Assembly (NCBI GenBank): GCA_029891385.1
Contig: CM057234.1
Coordinates: 28,568,350 to 28,632,349 of the forward strand
DNA length: 64,000 bases
Reading direction: 5' to 3'
Source: Erythroxylum novogranatense
Taxonomy: Eukaryota; Streptophyta; Magnoliopsida; Malpighiales; Erythroxylaceae
Below are positions 57,047 through 64,000 of the stretch, in pieces. A program made the position numbers and the translations under genes. Each line of letters begins with the position of its first letter. Within the stretch, counting starts at the first letter, position 1. The notes beneath the pieces are model-generated. The model was given only the letters and a program-made list of their open reading frames with translations, was not told the DNA's origin and did not search any database.

Positions 57047-57698
57047 TTCAATAAGCCATCAAAGAGATGGATAAGATTATGAGAATGTTTGTATGGTTTG
57101 GTTAACATTGGAACTCAAAGAAGGCAAAAATTAAGTGGAGTGACGTTACCCAACCCAAAACACAAGGTGGCCATGGGATACTCTCGGTAACAACTATATA
57201 AAAAGTATTCATGTGTAAGGATTTATGGAGGCTTTATATCGATAGTAATGCTTTACGGATCAAGTGGCTACATGAATATTACTTCAAAGTCGCAAATTTT
57301 TGGCAAGTTGATTTCACTACCGTCGATTCTCCAATCCTTAAGAAAATGATGAAGGTGAGGAAGTTCATTTATCCCAACATTAAACACCAAATAGGAAATG
57401 GAGAAAGGACATGGTTATAACTTGATAATTGGCTCGAAACAAGTCCTCTTGCATAGCATGTAATATGTAGTACAGGCCTTATTACGTACCCATGATCAAT
57501 ATGAAAGAATTAAAAACGAAGGTAATGCGGAATACCTTATTCGATTCTATCTCTGATTTCGATGCCGATTTTGATATCCAAATGATCATGAAGTTCTCGG
57601 GACATTCACCGAAACTCCTCTCTGGGGCACGGGTTAAGTCTTTCTACAATTTTCTCCATAGCTCTTTTAACATGTCAAAGATTCTTTATGCTTATGAT
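57047..57698 (+). pseudogene. LINE C-terminal region (zf-RVT-type)
   Basis: Frames show IKEMDKIMRMFVWFG, KIKWSDVTQPKTQGGHGILSV, then CKDLWRLYIDSNALRIKWLHEYYF (57211-57420) with NFWQVD, KMMKVRKF, IGNGERTWL. The frame 57492-57701 has a GARVKSFYNFL-like zf-RVT entry. This is the usual C-terminal part of plant L1 ORF2 and closes the LINE that began near 32.99 kb. Stops and frameshifts occur at each block boundary. No poly(A) tail is seen, because copia element 3's LTR starts at 57699. Confidence 0.8.
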
Positions 57699-57963
57699 TG
57701 ATATGAGCAACTATAGGAGACTTTAACCTTTAGATAGCTTCCATATCAGACTTTCCCATCATAAGGCCAACATAGGTCTGGTCCACACCAATTGGGATCC
57801 ATTTTCTACCTAGACTTCGACCCATTAATCTAGATCATTTATTGGGCCACTTTATTATCTTTACCTGGATCAAATTACGTAACTTAACCGATAATTTATT
57901 TAAGAACCAAAAATGCAATTAATAGTTGTCTAACTTTATGAGAAAGGTCAAAAGTATCCAACA
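57699..57963 (-). repeat. 3' LTR of copia element 3 (minus strand)
   Basis: 265 bp. On the minus strand it begins TGTTGGATACTTTTGACC directly after a CCAAAAGGGAGAA polypurine tract (57964-57976) and ends GCTCATATCA. The 5' LTR would lie beyond the right edge of the window. Confidence 0.8.
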
Positions 57964-58403
57964 TTCTCCCTTTTGGACAATTATTAATTACAGTTTGACT
58001 CTAGTTTAAAAACTCGGTTAAGTCACGCTACTGAATTAATCGACTAAGTTTTAAAAAGAAAAATATTTGATCCAAAGACAATTAAAGTCTATCATTCAGT
58101 CCTGCAAGGTTTTCGATACCGAAAAGTTTCAGATGTATATGTCATGTGTGACACAGATCCAATACAATCACGTATATCTAATATCTCACTAACATGAATG
58201 GGAAAATGGAGTGTGGCAAACTAGGATGATACCTTTATGATCTAAGTTATATCATCTTCATTTGTAGGTCTCAATTTCTCTAACTTTATGCTAAAGCGCA
58301 TATGCTAAACTACATTAGAGAAATCCTATTTTCTCTCACCGAATGCTAAACAACATTAGAGAAAACTTGTTTCTCATAAAATGCTAAACCGTAATAGAGA
58401 AAA
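57964..58403 (-). other. Copia element 3, region between RNase H and polypurine tract
   Basis: Non-coding stretch with three diverged repeats of an ATGCTAAAC...TTAGAGAAA pattern (58290-58400). Continuous with the element across the solo LTR inserted at 58404. Confidence 0.55.
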
Positions 58404-61400
58404 TGTTGGACCCCGAACTTTTGATGAAAATTAGAAATATTAAAATGAATTTCAATGGAGAAAGAATTGGTGAGAATGAGAATGAATTTAAGAAAAATGT
58501 AGGAGAAAAGAATTGTTTTGTTTAGAGGACTTTGATATTTGAATGAATTTATATGGACTATGAGAGGAAAGTGGATGAGTTGATTGAAATGAAGTTAAAT
58601 AGCAATAATTAAAAAGAAAAAGTGTGAAAATTTGAAGGATTTAGAAAGTTTGACTTTTTGGAGAGAGCATGTTTGACTTTGAGAGTTGACTTTTGTTTGA
58701 GGTAAAATTTGATAAAGTGATCTACATGAAACTTGTAGATTATGTTAAGAGCTTTCTGTAGACATAAAGTTTGCAATTTTTCGATATTAGGAGTGAAAGT
58801 TATGATCAGTCAAAGTTTATGTTTGATAAGGTTGACTTTTGACTTTAATTATGATGACTGAATCTTTGACTGAGAAATTAACCTAGTTAGAGGTTAATTG
58901 AGCTTTGATGTTCTTCATGAAAGTTGAAGGATTTGATTTGATCTTTATTTCGATATAAAGTATGTAATTTTTTGATCTCGGAATAATAAGTTATGATTTT
59001 TACAAGTCTATATTGTGGTTTTAGCAAGATTATTAGAAGATAGCATCTTTGACCGGAAAATGGACTCCCGTAGGAGTCAAATTAATTTCTATGTCCTTCG
59101 TGAAAGATGTAGAGCTTCCTTTAAGCTTTCTATAGAGACTAAGTTTGTCAAAATTGGAGTTCGGGTTTGAGAGTTATGAATTTTGGAAGTTTCAAAAAAA
59201 AAAAAAGGAAAATGAAGTACCCCCGTCGCTAGGGTGACGTTCGCATCGCCGTACGCTCGCGTCGCTAGGGCGATGTCTGCATCGCCGTAGCGATGGCGAG
59301 CGTTCGGCTCGCGTCGCTAGGGCGATGTCCGCATCGCCGTAGCGACAACGCCCTATCCTCGCCATAATACGACGTCGTTTTGCTCCTTTAGTTTTCTTGC
59401 TTCCTCCTCCAATCCGACCTTTGTTCACTGTTTTGCTCATATCTTTTCCGTCCGACATCCGATTGAGTTGATTCTAGTGGCGTTGAATTTGTAAGACCAT
59501 TCCCTACATTCTCATGGGAAATTTGTAAATTTTTGAGATTTAATTGATGGTGATTAATTTAATCAAAGTGAGTCGGGAAAGTTTCCGAACATAGTTCAGT
59601 GTTTTGTGAAATTCGGGATCTGTAGAGATCCGAATGAAGCGATTCTTGAGGCAAAATAAAGATAAGACAAGGGGATACAAATCTTATGAAGAAATAAAAT
59701 GCCAATTCTGCCCCTAAGACCTTCGAATTATGAATGGAAGTTCGAATCAGGGTGTAATTTTTGGATTGCGAACACCTGAGAGTATTTTAAGCATAACTTT
59801 TGATCTGGGAATCAAAATGAAGCAATTCTTGTTTTGAATTAAACTAGAGACATAAGGCTACAATTGTTAAGAAGACATCGAGTTTCAATTCTTGGATTAA
59901 GAATGTGAACTTTTGGACGGAAATAATCGTACATGGAAAATGTGTTGGAATATGGATATTTCCAAACTGTTTTGCACATAACTTTTGATGTAGTGCTCCG
60001 AATTGAGCGCGATCAGTGGCGTTAGATTCGTATGATTAAGAGGAAATTTTCTTGAGAAGGAAGTTTTGACAAATTCCTTCAAATTGATAGTGCGAATTAG
60101 ACCCGCAAGTGTGAATGGCATAAAGTAAAGTCAAGGGTATTTTGGTCTTTTAAGCCATCATTTTTAAATGATGTGGCATAAAACAACAAATGATTGTCAT
60201 TTTATATGGAAGAACCACGATTGTTCTAGAGAAAAAGAAAGAATAAGAAGAAATTAAGAAGAAGAAGAGAGTGAAAGTTTCGTATATGGAGAGGAAGAGA
60301 GAGAAAGTAAATTTTCGAAATTTATGGGACTTTTAGCTTGAGTTTTGAGTTGTTTTCAAGGAAAAAGGAGAGAAGAAGAAGAAAGCTTACTTTGGGAACC
60401 AAGAATTTTCGAAAATGAAGAAGAAAAGAGGTAAGAGAAAAATTTGGATTTTGAGTTTTGGTTAAGTTTTTGGTTTAGATTAATTAGAAATGATGTGGGT
60501 TTATGTGCTATGAGTTTTATTTTGTGATTGATGAGTTAATTTTGGTTATGGAAGATTTTAGAGAGAGAAAACTTAGTGAGGAAGATGATGAATAGTAAAA
60601 TTTGGGAGTTTTTGAAATTGATGATTTAGATGGCTTGAATTAGTGATGAATTTGAGATATCCTAAATTAATTTTGATGTTTATGCTTTAGGTGAAGTTTA
60701 ATTTGAAAAATTGTAAATTGGAGGTTTAGGCCAAATTAGAGATTTGGGGGTTTTCCCAAATTTTGTGAATTAAAGGTGTAGAATCATCAAAAATAGCATG
60801 AATTGATGAAATATGGAATTAATTTTGAAGAAATTAATTTGGGTGTATTGGTTTAGGCCAATTTTAAAAATTGGGGATTTTCAAAATTGGAAATTGAAAT
60901 AGCTTAGAAATATGATAATTATGAATTTCCGATAGTCAATTTTGAGATTTATGCAAATTTATGATGTGAATTTGGGTGATTATGGCTTAGGTCATTTTTA
61001 TTTGAAAGAAGGAAAGAAGCAAGGATCAAATTGGAGCTTGGAACAAGTTCCTAGCGTCATTTCGAGGTGGGTAGCATATTTATATTTTGATTTGTAAGCT
61101 TAATACGAATTTTGAAAAATTAAAAGAAAGCAAAAGTTTGGAATTTTGATCACTTATTGTTTTTGGAAATGTTTGAAAATAAGAATTGTTTTAAGGTTTG
61201 AAATTATGATTCCTAAGTGATTTCTGAAAATTATTACAAGCTTAAATTCATTGATTTAAATGATTTGCTAAATCGTTAGAAATTTCTGAAACTGTATTTG
61301 TTGTGTACGCATTGATAATTATGCATATTGTTGCAATTATTGATTGATTGAATTAATTGAATTATATGATATGTGTGAATTTGTGAGATTGTTTTAAGTT

Positions 61401-62871
61401 GATGAAATAATGTTAGAAAAGTAAAATTTTGGAAAGTGCCTTCGGGCAATTTGAATTTCCGTTTCGATATGTGTTATGTGGGTTTGGTAGGTCCTTTGGT
61501 GAGTCAGTATTGTCTCTATGTGTATAGCCTTCTTCCGCTGCCCGCTAGTGGCACGGAGCTCGATTCGGACTCCTTCACGGCTACAATGGACCGCGCTATG
61601 CGAAAAGTGTAATGCGTTTCGCTCATTAATTGCACAGGACCGCTCTGCGGACTATGCGATGCGCTCTGTTGGACCTAGCTGCACCATTCGATATGTTATG
61701 TGTTTTCAATTTTGTTTCAGATGTTGCATTCATATTTATGAAAATTGAAAATTTTGAAAAAAATAAGAAAAGTGAGATGACTATGAAAAGTTTGAAAAAA
61801 ATATGAAAAAAGGGTTTGAGGAAATTGTTTGAGAACTTATAAAATTTGAAAATTAACCCTTTTGGCGAAAGATTATGAAAATGATTTGACTTATTTGTCA
61901 CTTTATAAATGTGTTATCCACGAGCTTCGAGCTCTTCCCCTTTCATCCCCATCTCCGTGTTTGACGGAGATCGGATGAAAGAATGTGAAGACATCAGTTT
62001 CGACATTTGTATAAGTTAGATTTCGAGTATTTTGGAATTTGTATATGAATTTGTGTATGATTTTTGGAATATATATTTATGTTTGATTCTGGGAATGAGT
62101 TTGATTGATGAGACTAGTGGATTGAATTACAATTTAAAGCAGTTTAGAATAGGTTTGTGTTTATCTGCTGAGATCCCGGACGGAGGGTCCGGTTGATTTT
62201 GATGTGTGTATGATTGTTTGGGCTTTTAGAAGTGTATTTTTGAACACTTTGCAGGTTTGGGTTAGGATAAAGGCAGCCGTTATGCTGTCGAATTTTTGAT
62301 ATAATTGGGATAAGAATGGAATTTGAGATTTGTATGGATAAATAAGAACGTGATCAGATCTAGAGATTTGCATGAGAATGATTTTCCAAAAGTGGATTTT
62401 GGTTGTGTGGTTTTGAATGAGATTGCCTGAAGATGTAATATGTGAATATAAGAAGAAAAAAAATTCATACCGAATTTTGGAATATGTCTTAGTTTAGATC
62501 TCCAACGCGACGCTTTCTGTAGATAACTTATGCTCGGATGTCGGACATTTGTTAAGTATCCACTTCGCTTTGTTTTGCTATATGATTTGTTTCGTCCGTT
62601 TTGTTTGCTTCGTTTATCGATTCGCTTCGTTTGGATTCGAATTAATTAAACTTTGTACTTCGCTTTGTGATCCGATTTGTATTTCGTTTCGCTTCGAAAT
62701 TTGTTCGTTTTTCGATTCCATGTTACTTCTTACGCTTTCGTTCATTATTTATGATTCGATTCTATATTCGATTCGCAATTTCAATACAAAATTTCCATCT
62801 CCATTCGATTCCGTTTCCTTCGTTCTCTTCGTTTTTCGGTTGGGATCCGGTTCCCGGATCGGGTCCCAACA
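58404..62871 (+). mobile_element. 4468-bp solo LTR (TSD GAAAA)
   Basis: Begins TGTTGGACCCCGAAC and ends CGGGTCCCAACA, so the ends form a short inverted repeat (TGTTGG...CC). A perfect 5-bp duplication GAAAA flanks it (58399-58403 and 62872-62876). There is no gag or pol homology anywhere inside. Interior order: three AAAGTTGTAGAT-type modules (58700-59180), a GC-rich CGTCGCTAGGGCGATG tandem cluster (59222-59350), four CATAACTTTTGAT/CCGAATTGA-type modules (about 59430-60080), purine-rich leader (60220-60430), AT-rich sequence, a second GC-rich segment (61500-61690). The orientation is arbitrary but fits the module direction. Confidence 0.88.
59222..59350 (+). repeat. GC-rich tandem cluster in the 4.5-kb LTR
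   Basis: Three units based on CGTCGCTAGGGCGATGTCCG followed by CATCGCCGTAGCGA. Each unit is itself partly palindromic (GCGAT/ATCGC). High CpG in an AT-rich setting. Confidence 0.85.
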
Positions 62872-64000
62872 GAAAATCTTTATGTTCTCCAACCAATGCT
62901 ATCATAATACATCAAAATGTACAAATATACATAGAGCAAACATAACGATCCCCTAATTAATAGTGTCTAAGGACGTCAAAACACTCATACTCTATACTTG
63001 TGTCACAAACACAAGTGGCCGAAGTCCTTTAGTTAAAGGATCAACTTACAGTTCCTCATTCTTTAAATGCTCCAAATCTTAATGTCACATTTTCATATCA
63101 ACACCTTTATGACCAAATTATTGATCTTTAAATGCTAAGACCCTGTGATATTCTTTGTTGTTAGTAAACAACACGACAAGAAGATTATCATAGTATGACC
63201 AAATGGGTCTAGCCTCTGAATCAACCATAAACAACTCATAAATCAAGTTTTTGAGTTAAATCGCCTGTGAAATAGTTATATAGCATGCACTTTGCATGCA
63301 TAGTCGAGGAAGTTACCCATGTCTTCTTAACACATTTCCACAATATTGTACCATCTGTAAACTTAAAACTGTAACTTTAAGAGGACTTTTTATCATCCAG
63401 ACACATAGCTAAAATCTGAATATGAATTCCCTACAAGGTTTAGTCTGTTGACTTTTTTATATGTCAACATCTAAGCCTTGTTTTCCTTTAGTATCTCATC
63501 ACTCGCTAGACATCATTCTAATAGTCTATAACTATATTAACCATATATTGACCAAGTAGTCAAACAGTGAATGCAATGTCTTACCTAGTATATAGTCGAA
63601 CATACATAAGGCTATCAACCGTACTAGAATATAGAACATTCCTCATAACCTCTCTCTTTACTTTATTCTTTGGATAATGTATCAAATATTATTTCTCACT
63701 ATGACAGATAGGTGCTATGACAAGTTTACTGTTAACCGCATTAAACCTTTGTAACATATAATCAATGAATGTGTTCTATGAGAGATTTAATGAGTGTTGA
63801 GATCTATCCCAATAAATTTGAATACCTAGGATAGAAGATGCTACACCAAGGTCATTTACGTCAAAGTTCTTGACTAAAAGTTGCTTAACTTTATACAACA
63901 TGGTCAAGTTGACGTGAGCAATATATCATTCACATGCAGTAATAGGATGATAACTTTGCTCCCTTTGACTCCATAGTATAAGCATCTTTTTAATTGTATT
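62872..64000 (-). pseudogene. Copia element 3 RT and RNase H remnant
   Basis: Read on the minus strand from the window edge: SKVIILLLHVNDILL (the YVDD region, degenerate, about 63940-63900), then RT-connection segments with many stops. RNase H follows with a YDNLLVV-NNKEYHRV-like block near 63190 and VDPLTKGLRP (63035-63004), the usual RNase H C-terminal signature. Heavily decayed; RT 5' half, integrase, protease, gag and 5' LTR lie outside the window. Confidence 0.7.

Noticed and set aside
59192..59458. Arg-rich open frame over the GC tandem cluster
   Set aside because: Translation of a tandem repeat in non-coding LTR sequence.
62549..62956. Phe/Ser-rich open frame at the end of the 4.5-kb LTR
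   Set aside because: Low-complexity TTCG-rich sequence that crosses the LTR boundary and target duplication, so it cannot be an old gene.

Overview
This is nuclear DNA of a flowering plant, most likely a eudicot. The evidence is the low GC content, intron-bearing plant genes, and a dense nest of Ty1/copia, Ty3/gypsy, LINE, hAT-MITE and TIR-MITE sequences. There is no sign of bacterial, organellar or viral genome organisation. I could not identify the species.

Gene-bearing part (about 1-21.3 kb). Bases 1-1100 look like part of a long retrotransposon LTR: repeated modules plus a 20-bp minisatellite rich in TGACGTCA. A first-exon fragment of a DsbA/FrnE-type thioredoxin gene (CPWC motif) lies at 1981-2218. 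Next come two solo LTRs of one family in opposite orientations (2219-3764 minus, about 5240-6552 plus), with a 608-bp TIR element of MITE type between them. The one host gene that looks intact is a four-exon RING-H2 E3 ubiquitin ligase on the minus strand (CDS 8229-11750, 226 codons). Head-to-head with it, on the plus strand, is an unprocessed and badly broken copy of augmin subunit 5 (AUG5/HAUS5-like, 13693-20766), which keeps about ten exons with recognisable splice sites.

Transposon part (about 21.3-64 kb). A decayed Ty3/gypsy element on the minus strand (21.3-30.7 kb) is split by an almost complete copia element (22217-27066, 162-bp LTRs). A small copia family follows in an unusual inverted-arm arrangement (30858-32347), then a 370-bp hAT MITE with a perfect 8-bp target duplication. 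A LINE on the plus strand (ORF1 at 32994, last recognisable coding at 57698) hosts the main nest. A second copia element (34099-55766, TSD CAATA) sits in its endonuclease. That copia in turn carries a 2975-bp gypsy solo LTR in its own 5' LTR (TSD TATAT), a gag-only SIRE-like copia between gag and protease, and a full-length Tekay/Del-like chromovirus (44538-54779, about 2.8-kb LTRs) between reverse transcriptase and RNase H. After the LINE is the 3' part of a minus-strand copia element (from 57699), itself split by a 4468-bp solo LTR (58404-62871, TSD GAAAA).

Most interesting observation. The long gypsy LTRs share a gene-like layout: a pyrimidine-rich leader, a consensus donor (G|GTAAGTTT), an acceptor (TTATAG), a 65-67-nt mini-exon, a second donor (GTGAGT) and a second acceptor (TTTTTCAG or TTTTTTAG). 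These are conserved between two diverged families, and a similar layout can be proposed for the 4.5-kb LTR. A pair of adjacent perfect hairpins and roughly 190-bp repeated modules are also shared across families. No CRISPR array, tRNA, rRNA or operon-like system was seen.
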